22,658 nucleotides of DNA, from the NCBI GenBank assembly GCA_050697155.1, contig JBOGZD010000039.1, positions 1 through 22,658 of the forward strand, read 5' to 3'. The position numbers and the translations under genes were made by a program. The notes beneath the pieces were generated by a model that made no database searches, was not told the origin of the DNA, and worked only from the letters and a program-made list of their open reading frames with translations. This DNA comes from JBOGZD01 sp050697155. Its GTDB lineage: Bacteria > Actinomycetota > Thermoleophilia > Solirubrobacterales > 70-9. Positions within the stretch are counted from its first letter, which is position 1, and each line of letters starts with the position of its first letter. Positions 1-6,749 of the stretch are shown piece after piece.

Positions 1-1
1 C

Positions 2-286
2 GTGGCTGTGCTCGAACGTGATCCCGGCTTGCCGGGGGCCGATCTCGTCTCCCGTGGGCTCTCGGACCTCGGTGCCGGCAGGCGCTCCGAGGAGGCCTTG
101 CTGGTCTCGATCGGGGCGCCGCGGCTGCGTGCGCTCGGGCTCGACGTGGAGGCGCCGGTGGACCAGGCGGAGCACCGACTCTACGAGCTGCTTGCGAGTC
201 GCGACCCGGATTCGGCCCACTCGCGGTACAACGCGCTCATTCGCCGGCTGGTGAGCTTCGAGCGCGCCGCCTCATGCGGCAGCTAG
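2..286 (+). CDS. small protein upstream of a DUF6036-type gene, possibly cut at the window start
   Basis: About 94 residues, read from a GTG at base 2; the true start may lie just outside the window. I see no membrane segment, signal peptide or catalytic motif. It is predicted to be mostly helical (AEHRLYELL, SRYNALIRRLVSFERA) and fairly acidic. Its stop (284-286) lies 13 bases inside the next gene, whose ATG is at 274, so the two are probably translationally coupled. The pairing of a small helical protein with a nucleotidyltransferase-fold protein resembles an antitoxin/toxin pair of the AbiE or MNT type. That role is inference from gene order only. I do not recognise a characterised family, although the short-protein/DUF6036 pairing looks familiar for actinobacteria. 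Confidence 0.65.
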   Translation: MAVLERDPGLPGADLVSRGLSDLGAGRRSEEALLVSIGAPRLRALGLDVEAPVDQAEHRLYELLASRDPDSAHSRYNALIRRLVSFERAASCGS

Positions 287-798
287 CCGACGCGGATCGG
301 ATTGCCCGCTTCATGTCGGCGATCGGTCGCGCCGCCGAGGGCGAGACTCGGGTGTACTTCACCGGCGGCGCGACGGCGGTGCTGGTCGGCTGGCGAGAGT
401 CGACGATCGACGTCGACCTGAAGCTGGTCCCCGAGCGGGATGAGCTGCTGCGAGCGCTGCCGCAGCTCAAGGAGGAGCTCGAGATCAACCTCGAGCTGGC
501 CTCGCCGGCGGACTTCATCCCGGTGCCCGCCGGTTGGGAGGAACGGAGCCCGTTCGTGGGTCGAGAAGGGGAGGTGTCCTTCCACCACTTCGACCTGACC
601 TCTCAGGCGCTCTCGAAGATCGAGCGCGGCCACGCTCAGGACACGGCGGACGTCGCCGAGATGATCGCCCGCGGGCTCGTCGAGCCGGACACCGTGCGCG
701 AGCACTTCCGGCGAATCGAGCCCGAGCTCTACCGCTTCCCGGCGATCGACCCGGCCGGCTTCGCCGGCGCCGTCGGCTGCGCGCTCGGGTCGGGCTGA
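274..798 (+). CDS. DUF6036-type nucleotidyltransferase-like protein
   Basis: This protein has 174 residues. The segment VYFTGGATAVLVGWRESTID followed by VDLKL (about residues 27-51) matches the GG...D-x-D signature of the nucleotidyltransferase superfamily that contains AbiEii-like toxins and MNT proteins. A helical C-terminal half carries the DLTSQALSKIERGHAQDTAD motif, which is typical of DUF6036 proteins. The known superfamily fold transfers nucleotides to proteins or RNA; activity and target here are unknown. The ATG overlaps the end of the preceding small gene, suggesting coupled translation and a stable partnership. The final 70 bp overlap the end of the convergent MBL-fold hydrolase gene. 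Family assignment is from motif recognition; a toxin role is inference. Confidence 0.8.
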   Translation: MRQLADADRIARFMSAIGRAAEGETRVYFTGGATAVLVGWRESTIDVDLKLVPERDELLRALPQLKEELEINLELASPADFIPVPAGWEERSPFVGREGEVSFHHFDLTSQALSKIERGHAQDTADVAEMIARGLVEPDTVREHFRRIEPELYRFPAIDPAGFAGAVGCALGSG

Positions 799-2222
799 CG
801 CGGGCCGACCACCGCGGGCCCGCCGGCGCTCCGCCCGCGGCCGCAGCCACGAGCCCTCACGGCCAGCCTGCGGAGGTCGCCGTCGAGGAGCGTGATCCTG
901 GCGCGAACCCGGCTCTCGGCGGCCGCGCGGGCGGCGCGGCGCGAGAGCAGGCGCTTGAACCGCGGCCGCGCGTCGCCGACCGCCGGGGTCGGCCCAACCC
1001 GGAAGCGCACCCGCTCGACCCGCCCGAAGTCGCGGCGCAGTCCGACGCGAAGGCGGTTCGAGCGGGTGCACGTGGCCCGCAGCCTCATCGGCCGCTTTGG
1101 CAGCCCGAAGGTGAGCGCCTCGGGACGCACGTAGTCGGCGGGGTCGACGATGAAGCGGACCTCGGGGCGCTGCTCGGGCGCCAGCCGCTCGAGCTCGGCG
1201 AAGAACGGCTCGCGGTAGGCCTCGCCGTTGGTGGTGATCCCGAACGCCCAATCGTCGTGGTGGGCGGGCACGAAGGTCTCCGGTGCGAGCGCCTCGATGT
1301 ACTGCCGCGGGTCGCGCATCCCGTTCGTCAGCTGGTTGAAGCCCTGGATCGCGCCGACCTGGACGTCGACCGGGCCGAGCTCGCCGAGCACGTCGAGGGC
1401 GCCCGGCGCGTCGTCGCTGAGCGGTCCCGCGGAGTCGTTCCAGACGACCGAGAACTCGCCGACCCGGAAGCGGTAGAGGACGCTTCCGCCCTCTGCGTCG
1501 GGAAGCTGGCCAACCAGCGCCAGCAGGTCCTCCGGGGTCGGCGGGTTCTCGAGCACGGTGGTCGAGGGAGGCGGGGCCACCGGGACGTGGTAGCCGTCCT
1601 CGCCGTCGGGTGCGGTCGCGCCGGAGTGCAGGTGCTTTACCGCGGTCACCCCGACGCGGTCGAGCACCTTCGGCCGCGCGCTCGCCCCGGCCGCCACCCC
1701 TTCGGCGAGCGCGGCGATGCATTCGGGCGCCTCGGGGCCGCGCGTGGCGAAGTCGGCGCAGTGCTCGGCGGTGCCGACCAGCGTCGCGCCCGTCGCCAGC
1801 GCCAGCGGCACCGCGTCGGCAGCGTGGTCGAAGTGGCCGTGTCCGATCAGGATCGCCTCCGGGGCCAGCATCGCCAGCTCGGCGGGCGAGGTCGGCACGT
1901 ATCCCGAATGCGCCCCGCGCGGCACCCAGGCGTCGAGCAGGACGACGTGTCCGCGGATCGCCATCGCGAAGTTGGTCACCCCGAACCAGGAGAGGATCAG
2001 CCGGTCCTCGCGCAGGGCGCCGGTGCGCGGGTGCACGTTCAGCGCGCCGAAGAACCGCTGGCGCGCGGAGATCGTCTGCTCGAGCGAGGCCGGCGCCGCC
2101 ACCGGCTCGCCGCCACGCGCCCCGGTGGGCACGTGGGCCGGTGCGGGCGTCGCCGCCACGAGCACCACCAACCCCGATGCCACGGCGGCCAGCCCGGCGC
2201 GGTTGGGGGATCTTGATCGCAT
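729..2222 (-). CDS. secreted metallo-beta-lactamase-fold hydrolase
   Basis: This protein has 497 residues if started at ATG 2222. The N-terminus MRSRSPNR followed by a hydrophobic stretch and ATPAPAHV reads as a signal peptide cleaved near residue 30. The zinc motif HGHFDH (H128, H130, D132, H133) is intact, with a further His at 154 and a PAHHD motif later, so a binuclear metal site is likely. This is the UlaG/NAPE-PLD-like branch of the MBL fold; the substrate is unknown. From about residue 385 a basic Arg-rich tail with paired cysteines (RATC...ARGCGRG) follows, probably a small accessory domain. The start codon and first seven codons lie inside a 39-bp palindromic repeat. A longer form could begin at 2261 but would place MAPPAGHW before the signal peptide. 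It is last of three minus-strand genes (SDR, PLC-like, MBL). Confidence 0.85.
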   Translation of the reverse strand: MRSRSPNRAGLAAVASGLVVLVAATPAPAHVPTGARGGEPVAAPASLEQTISARQRFFGALNVHPRTGALREDRLILSWFGVTNFAMAIRGHVVLLDAWVPRGAHSGYVPTSPAELAMLAPEAILIGHGHFDHAADAVPLALATGATLVGTAEHCADFATRGPEAPECIAALAEGVAAGASARPKVLDRVGVTAVKHLHSGATAPDGEDGYHVPVAPPPSTTVLENPPTPEDLLALVGQLPDAEGGSVLYRFRVGEFSVVWNDSAGPLSDDAPGALDVLGELGPVDVQVGAIQGFNQLTNGMRDPRQYIEALAPETFVPAHHDDWAFGITTNGEAYREPFFAELERLAPEQRPEVRFIVDPADYVRPEALTFGLPKRPMRLRATCTRSNRLRVGLRRDFGRVERVRFRVGPTPAVGDARPRFKRLLSRRAARAAAESRVRARITLLDGDLRRLAVRARGCGRGRSAGGPAVVGPRQPDPSAQPTAPAKPAGSIAGKR

Positions 2223-2241
2223 GGCGAGCACTATTCCCCAA
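2203..2241. repeat. 39-bp palindromic element, copy A
   Basis: The element has two 17-nt arms around a 5-nt centre. The left arm on the plus strand is TTGGGGGATCTTGATCG and the right arm is CGAGCACTATTCCCCAA. It matches copy B (11452-11490) at 33 of 39 positions and copy C (12396-12434) at 31 of 39. Its arms pair less well than those of the other copies. It lies between the PLC-like gene stop (2277) and the MBL gene, and its minus-strand loop CCATG holds the MBL start codon at 2222-2220. It may act on translation, as a terminator, or as a recombination site. Confidence 0.85.
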
Positions 2242-2276
2242 TGGCCGGCGGGCGGCGCCACCGGGCCCGCGAAGGC

Positions 2277-3566
2277 TCAGCGCCTGTCGAGGGCGGTCCA
2301 GGCTCCCTTTCGCTTGCGGTAGCCGAGCCACGCCGCCTTCAGGTCCTTGCGCGCCATCCGCTCGCGCAGGAGCTGGACCTCATAGCCGGTCCGCGGCACC
2401 GCGTGGCGGGCGCCGCGCCGGCGACAGGCGGCGCGGGCCTTGGAGGGCCTGACCGCACGCGCGATCGCCAACCACGCGCCCCCCGGCTTCCGGCACGCGA
2501 CCGCCCGCCTCCCCCGACAGCGCTTCGCGCGCCAGCGCCCGAACGGGAGCGCCTCGCTCACCCGCTGGACGGCGCAGCGGCCGCGGCGCGGCTGCCCCGG
2601 CGCCCAGCTCCAGACGAGCGCGGCGAACCGTCCGTCGTCGGGCACCAGCTGGTCGAGGTCGATCAGATCGACGCCGCAGCGGGCCATCCGGCCCGCGGTC
2701 TCGGCGGTGATCCGGTCGCGCCGCTCGGCGGCGCCGACCTGCGACGCGCCCTCGGTGAGCCGGGTGCTGTCCTCGAAGTAGCGGATCATCTTGGCGTCGT
2801 AGGTCGAGCGCGGGAGCTCCTGGTCGCAGCGGGGGTACTCGCGGTAGGAGAGCGGCCGGTTCTCCTCGTGCGAGGGGGCCCAGTCGAACACGGTCGCGGG
2901 CCAGCCACCGCCGGGCCCGCAGTCGCTGACCAGCACCACCTGTGCCCCCGCGGCGCGGACGTCGTCGCGGCTCAACCCGAGCGGGAGCGCCCGGCACCCC
3001 GAAGCCGGCGGTGACGGCGGGTAGAGCAACGGCCCGAGCCTCTCGTTGAGGATCTGGGCGGCGGAGTCATAGCCGGCCGCGCTCTCGAGCTCGTCCTGGA
3101 GATGGACGTTGAGCACCTGGTCGCGGTGCGCCGGGGCACGCAGCCAGGCGACGATCGGATCGAGGACCTCGCCGAGGGTGGGCTCGGTGGTGCAGCCCGC
3201 GTGCCCCTCGGAGGCCGAGCGAGCGTGGCAGACCACCACCGCGCGCTGCGCGGTCCCCGGACGCTGGAACCAATGCAGGTCGAGCTCGATGCTGCGAATC
3301 CCGAGGTCGAGCTGGTCGACGATCGAGATCTGCTGGTTGGGGTCCTGCGCCGAGAGCGTGTTGCCCACCTCGACCGTGCTGTTGAACGAGTTGTGGGTCC
3401 CGACCCAGGGCGCGTCGCGGTAGCCGACGTCGCTTGAGAGCTCGTACTGCAGGGCGAGGGCGTCGCGCGCCCAACTCTCCGCCGGCGCCGCCGTGGCCTG
3501 GGCGCCGGTGGCGGCGGCGAGCCCGGCCGCGCCGATCGCGGCGATGAGCGCGGCCCGAAGCGTCAG
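2277..3566 (-). CDS. secreted PI-PLC-like phosphodiesterase, probable CTG start
   Basis: This protein has 429 residues if started at CTG 3566. Read this way it begins MTLRAALIAAIGAAGLAAAT and continues GAQATAAPAESW, a good signal peptide. The TIM-barrel PI-PLC X-domain signatures follow: WVGTHNSFN (first catalytic-type His, H58), LGIRSIELDLHW (about residues 88-99), and VVCHARS (second His, H114). The next in-frame ATG/GTG/TTG is GTG at 3368, which would lose both the signal peptide and H58. Between the upstream in-frame stop and 3566 there is no ATG, GTG or TTG. AAGGAG lies 11 nt before the CTG, and the CTG overlaps the TGA of the SDR gene (CTGA). The C-terminal quarter is basic and carries five cysteines. 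The expected role is cleavage of phosphodiester head groups outside the cell; the substrate is not shown. Confidence 0.8.
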   Translation of the reverse strand: MTLRAALIAAIGAAGLAAATGAQATAAPAESWARDALALQYELSSDVGYRDAPWVGTHNSFNSTVEVGNTLSAQDPNQQISIVDQLDLGIRSIELDLHWFQRPGTAQRAVVVCHARSASEGHAGCTTEPTLGEVLDPIVAWLRAPAHRDQVLNVHLQDELESAAGYDSAAQILNERLGPLLYPPSPPASGCRALPLGLSRDDVRAAGAQVVLVSDCGPGGGWPATVFDWAPSHEENRPLSYREYPRCDQELPRSTYDAKMIRYFEDSTRLTEGASQVGAAERRDRITAETAGRMARCGVDLIDLDQLVPDDGRFAALVWSWAPGQPRRGRCAVQRVSEALPFGRWRAKRCRGRRAVACRKPGGAWLAIARAVRPSKARAACRRRGARHAVPRTGYEVQLLRERMARKDLKAAWLGYRKRKGAWTALDRR

Positions 3567-4477
3567 CCGACCGCCGGCTCCTTCTCTGCCTTCTCGCTCC
3601 CCGCATCGGCCGCTCCCTCCGCCTCGGGCTCGAGCCCGGGCTCCGAATGCGCGGCGCGGTCCTCATAGCCGACGCGCTTGGCGGAGTCCGCCCCGGCGAG
3701 CACCTTGTCGGCCTTGAGCAGCCTCGCAACCGCCTCGCGGCCCCGGCGCGGGAGCAGCTGGAGGACCTTGTAGATCGCCACCGTCTCGCGCGGGACCCAG
3801 ACGTCGAACTTCGGGCTCTTGAGCGCGGCGACGATCGCCGCGGCGACGTCCTCGGGCTCGAGCTTCTTCACCCCGCGGCTCTCGACCAGCCCGTCGGCGA
3901 GTTCGGTGTTGACAATTGCCGGCATCACGACCGAGACCTCGACGCCGGTGTCGACGAGCTCCGCACGAACCGCCTCGCTGATCCCGACCACCGCGTGCTT
4001 GGTGCCACAGTAGGTGGCGCCGCCGGGGAAGCCGCCCTTGCCGGCCTGCGAGCTGATGTTGACCAGGTGCCCGCTGCCGCGCCGGACCATGCCCGGCAGC
4101 GCCAGCTTCATCCCGTAGATGACCCCATGCAGGTTGATGTCGACCATCCGCTTCGCAGTCGCGTCGTCCTCCTCGAGGAAGGGGCCGATCGGCATGATCC
4201 CGGCGTTGTTGATCAGCACGTCGACGGGGCCGAGGCGCTCCTCGACCTGGGCCAGGAACTCGGCGAACGAGTCGCGGCGGGTGACGTCGAGCTCCACCGC
4301 GATCGTGTCCGAGCCGAGCTCGGACGCGGTGCGCTCGGCGAGCCCGAGCTCGAGGTCGCCGATCGCGACCTTGGCCCGCTCGGCGACCAGCGCCTGCGCC
4401 GTCGCACGGCCGATCCCCCGAGCGGCCCCGGTGATCGCGACCACCTTGCCGTCGAGCGAACGAAGTTCCTTTGCCAT
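3563..4477 (-). CDS. short-chain dehydrogenase/reductase
   Basis: This is a cytoplasmic NAD(P)-dependent oxidoreductase of 304 residues. The classical SDR features are present: cofactor motif TGAARGIG (16-23), NNAG (90-93), N114, catalytic Ser in NISS (about 142-143) and the YxxxK pair Y156/K160 (YCGTK). An acidic residue after the second strand (IGDLE) favours NAD over NADP. The last 50 residues form a Glu/Ala-rich tail beyond the usual 250-residue family length and are probably disordered. The ATG at 4477 is preceded closely by GAGGAGGAG. The TGA stop overlaps the proposed CTG start of the PLC-like gene, so the two are likely cotranscribed and coupled. The substrate cannot be told from sequence; similar proteins act on ketones, sterols or fatty-acid derivatives. 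Confidence 0.92.
   Translation of the reverse strand: MAKELRSLDGKVVAITGAARGIGRATAQALVAERAKVAIGDLELGLAERTASELGSDTIAVELDVTRRDSFAEFLAQVEERLGPVDVLINNAGIMPIGPFLEEDDATAKRMVDINLHGVIYGMKLALPGMVRRGSGHLVNISSQAGKGGFPGGATYCGTKHAVVGISEAVRAELVDTGVEVSVVMPAIVNTELADGLVESRGVKKLEPEDVAAAIVAALKSPKFDVWVPRETVAIYKVLQLLPRRGREAVARLLKADKVLAGADSAKRVGYEDRAAHSEPGLEPEAEGAADAGSEKAEKEPAVG
3578..3583 (-). promoter_or_regulatory. ribosome binding site supporting the CTG start at 3566
   Basis: AAGGAG on the minus strand lies inside the end of the SDR gene and ends 11 nt before the proposed CTG start of the PLC-like protein. It is the main sequence support for translation starting at that codon, since no standard start codon exists upstream of the catalytic His. 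Confidence 0.5.
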
Positions 4478-4495
4478 CTAGCTCCTCCTCGCCGT

Positions 4496-4510
4496 GACCA
4501 CCGCGTGGTC
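4496..4510. promoter_or_regulatory. perfect palindrome upstream of the SDR gene
   Basis: GACCAC-cgc-GTGGTC is a perfect 6-bp inverted repeat with a 3-bp centre, 18 bp upstream of the SDR start codon. Its size and position fit a dimeric repressor site (for example TetR or MarR type) overlapping the SDR promoter. No regulator gene is adjacent, so this is a positional inference. Confidence 0.4.
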
Positions 4511-4533
4511 TGTGCGCGGGAGCCTAGATGGTC

Positions 4534-4567
4534 GAATCCGAATCCGCGTACGCGGGGATTCGGATTC
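4534..4567. repeat. strong inverted repeat in the SDR/M14 divergent region
   Basis: GAATCCGAATCC (4534-4545) and GGATTCGGATTC (4556-4567) are exact 12-bp complements around a 10-nt centre, gcgtacgcgg, that is itself nearly self-complementary. Imperfect pairing extends outward to about 4526 and 4572 (AGATGG / CCATCT). Each arm is also a tandem GAATCC pair. It lies 49 bp before the M14 start and 57 bp before the SDR start. Because it sits between divergent genes it is unlikely to be a terminator for either; an operator, a 5'-UTR hairpin or an interspersed repeat are possible. Confidence 0.7.
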
Positions 4568-4615
4568 CATCTGGCCGGTGGGGTGCCGCGTCGGGCTGGT
4601 AGCGTCGCCCGCCGG

Positions 4616-6652
4616 ATGCGAAGGTTGGTCGTCAGCTTCGTGGTGCTCGCGACGCTCGCCGCCGCGACGGCGGGATCGGCCGGGGCGCTCGACCAGGCCG
4701 AGGCGCAGCCGCCGGCGCCGTCGACGGAGCGGATCTCGCTCGAGTCGGTCGCGATCTCGGGCACGGACGACCTCGCCCGGCTCGAGCAGCTCGGCCTCGA
4801 CGTGACCGAGAACGTCTCGCCCGGGGCCGCGACCGTGGTCCTCTACTCCGACGCCGAGCGGGCGCTGGTCGACGCCGCCGGCCTTGACACCACCACGCTG
4901 ACCGCAGACATGCTCGCCGACAGCCGCGCCGACCGCCGCGCCGAGCGGCGGCGGGTCGAGCGGGGCATTCCGTCAGACCTACCGAGCGGAAGGAACGACT
5001 ACCGCGTCTACAGCGACTACACCGAGGACCTCCAGCAGCTCGCCGACGAGAACCCGGGGTTGGTACGCCCGCTCGTCCTCGGCCAGTCGATCGACGGCGT
5101 TCCGATCGAGGGCGTCGAGATCGCCACGGGCGTCAACCGCACCGACGACGGCCGGCCGGTCTACCTGAACATGGGCCTCCACCACGCCCGCGAGTGGCCG
5201 TCGGGCGAGTTCCCGATGGAGTTCGCGATCGACCTCGTCGACAGCTTCAACGGCGGCGACCCGCGGATCACGGCGCTGCTCAATGCGGTGAGGGTGGTGA
5301 TCGTGCCGGTGGTCAACCCCGACGGGTTCATCGTGTCCCGCGCCGGCGGCCTCGGTGAGCTCCGGCGCAAGAACTGCCGTCCAACCCTCGGTGACGCCGC
5401 CATCCCGTGCGAGTCGCGGCTTCCCACGTCCGGCGTGGATCTGAACCGAAACTACGGCGCCTACTGGGGCGGTTCCGGATCGAACTCGATGCCGAGCTCG
5501 GACGCGTACCGTGGCCCGGCCCCGTACTCAGAGCCCGAGTCCGAGGCCGTCCACCAGTTCACCTCGAGGCTCCACCCGACCGTCTTCATCACCAACCACA
5601 CCTTCACCGACGACGGCAAGTGGCTGCGCCAGCCCGGCTTCGACGACCCCGACGTCTTCCCCCAGGACTCGATCGGCTCCTTCGTCCCGGACGAGCCGGC
5701 GATGAAGCAGCTTGGCGACGCGATGGGGGACGCCACGGGGTGGACCTCGGAGCGTGCCTACGAGACCCTGGGCGACATCACCGGCGCCACCGAGGACTGG
5801 AACTACTTCTCGCAGGGCACCTACGGCTACACGCCCGAGGCGCGCGGCGAGGGCTTCCACGACATGTACCAGGACGCGGTGGTCGAGGAGTACGTCGGCG
5901 ACGCCCAGCACCAGGGGCTCGGCGTCCGCCAGGCCTTCCTGCTCGCCGGCGAGGTTGCCGCCGACCCCACCCACCACAGCGTCGTCGCGGGGCCCGCGCC
6001 CGCGGGCGGCGAGCTCGGCCTGACCAAGGCGTTCGCGACCGAGACCAGCCAGCCGGGCCTGGTCGTCAACGACGTCCTCGACACCAGGCTCACCGTCTCC
6101 GGCTCGGGCGCGTACGAGTGGCATACGAACCCGTCCGGCCGCCCGCTGTTCCCGGGCGAGCGTTGGACGATGACCTGCGCCGCGCCGAGCGGGACCACCG
6201 GGTCGACCCAGGTGGCCGTCGCCCGCGGCCAGCGGGTGATCGTGAATTGGAGCAAGAAGTGCAAGCCGAGCGGCGCGGGCAAGGGCCGCTGTGCCGGCAA
6301 GCGGGCGACGATCGTCGGCGGCCCCGACGCCGACGTGCTCCGCGGGACGCCAAGGCGCGACGTGATCGCCGGCAAGGGCGGCCGCGACCGGATCCGCGCC
6401 CGCGGCGGCAACGACCTGGTCTGCGGCGGCGCCGGCGCCGACCGGCTCTTCGGCCAGGGCGGCAAGGACCGGCTCAAGGGCGGCGGCGGCAAGGACCGGC
6501 TGCGCGGCGGCGGCGGCCGCGACAAGCTCTCGGGCGGCGGGGGCCGCGACAGGCTCGCTGGAGGCCCCGGCCGCGACAGGCTCGCCGGCGGCCCCGGGCG
6601 CGACCGCTGCAAGGGCGGCGGCGGCAAGGACAAGCTCCGCGGCTGCGAGTAG
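4616..6652 (+). CDS. secreted M14 zinc carboxypeptidase with C-terminal RTX-type repeats
   Basis: This protein has 678 residues from ATG 4616. A signal peptide is clear (MRRLVVSFVVLATLAAATAG, cleavage near AGA-LD). A propeptide-like segment with a very basic stretch (RADRRAERRRVERG, about 104-117) precedes the peptidase. M14 metal ligands are visible: H190 and E193 in HHAREW, and H328 in ITNHTF. The substrate-binding GVDLNRNY lies at 273-280 and the likely catalytic Glu in GYTPEARG (E408). After a beta-rich domain (about 450-550), residues about 565-675 carry GGxGxDxLx nonapeptides (GGGGKDRLR, GGGGRDKLS, GGPGRDRLA), the RTX calcium-binding consensus but unusually rich in Lys/Arg. It probably trims C-terminal residues from extracellular peptides. 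The frame is open far upstream, but only this ATG places a signal peptide at the N-terminus. Confidence 0.92.
   Translation: MRRLVVSFVVLATLAAATAGSAGALDQAEAQPPAPSTERISLESVAISGTDDLARLEQLGLDVTENVSPGAATVVLYSDAERALVDAAGLDTTTLTADMLADSRADRRAERRRVERGIPSDLPSGRNDYRVYSDYTEDLQQLADENPGLVRPLVLGQSIDGVPIEGVEIATGVNRTDDGRPVYLNMGLHHAREWPSGEFPMEFAIDLVDSFNGGDPRITALLNAVRVVIVPVVNPDGFIVSRAGGLGELRRKNCRPTLGDAAIPCESRLPTSGVDLNRNYGAYWGGSGSNSMPSSDAYRGPAPYSEPESEAVHQFTSRLHPTVFITNHTFTDDGKWLRQPGFDDPDVFPQDSIGSFVPDEPAMKQLGDAMGDATGWTSERAYETLGDITGATEDWNYFSQGTYGYTPEARGEGFHDMYQDAVVEEYVGDAQHQGLGVRQAFLLAGEVAADPTHHSVVAGPAPAGGELGLTKAFATETSQPGLVVNDVLDTRLTVSGSGAYEWHTNPSGRPLFPGERWTMTCAAPSGTTGSTQVAVARGQRVIVNWSKKCKPSGAGKGRCAGKRATIVGGPDADVLRGTPRRDVIAGKGGRDRIRARGGNDLVCGGAGADRLFGQGGKDRLKGGGGKDRLRGGGGRDKLSGGGGRDRLAGGPGRDRLAGGPGRDRCKGGGGKDKLRGCE
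6469..6650 (+). repeat. 27-bp coding repeats for RTX nonapeptides
   Basis: About seven tandem units of roughly 27 bp encode GGxGxD(R/K)L blocks at the end of the M14 peptidase. Units are close at DNA level (ggcggcggcaaggaccgg and variants; two adjacent LAGGPGRDR units are nearly identical), so unit number may vary between strains. The last unit ends in a Cys (RGCE), giving a possible disulfide with the RDRCKG cysteine. Confidence 0.8.
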
Positions 6653-6667
6653 CCGTGACCGACAAGT

Positions 6668-6703
6668 GAGCGCTTGAGGGGGCGATAGGCCCCACGAGTG
6701 CTC
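6668..6703 (+). terminator. hairpin after the M14 gene
   Basis: GAGCGCTTGAGGGGGC (6668-6683) can pair with GGCCCCACGAGTGCTC (6688-6703) around a 4-nt loop, GATA. G-U pairs and two mismatches interrupt the stem. It begins 15 bases after the peptidase stop. There is no T run, which is common for GC-rich actinobacterial terminators, so termination is plausible but not certain. Confidence 0.5.
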
Positions 6704-6749
6704 AATCGCCGGACGTTCACGCACCCGCGGCGACTAGCATCGCGCGCCG

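Noticed and set aside
2223..2261. Longer start for the MBL hydrolase at 2261
   Set aside because: It would put 13 extra residues (MAPPAGHWGIVLA) before the charged n-region of the signal peptide. It cannot be excluded fully, but the repeat-borne ATG gives the better signal peptide.
283..2331. A 682-codon minus-strand frame across the MBL and DUF6036-like genes
   Set aside because: Low-complexity Arg/Ala/Gly sequence without motifs; the real minus-strand gene has an intact HxHxDH zinc motif and a signal peptide.
4526..4572. tRNA fragment, because GTCGAATCC resembles a T-loop
   Set aside because: No acceptor, D or anticodon arm is present; the sequence is explained by the inverted repeat.
3647..4615. 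Extension of the M14 peptidase frame 323 codons upstream to 3647
   Set aside because: It lies opposite the SDR gene, has no motifs and would bury the signal peptide that follows ATG 4616.
5827..6720. Minus-strand frame rich in SRPPPP repeats opposite the M14 gene
   Set aside because: It is the complement of the RTX coding repeats and has no independent support.
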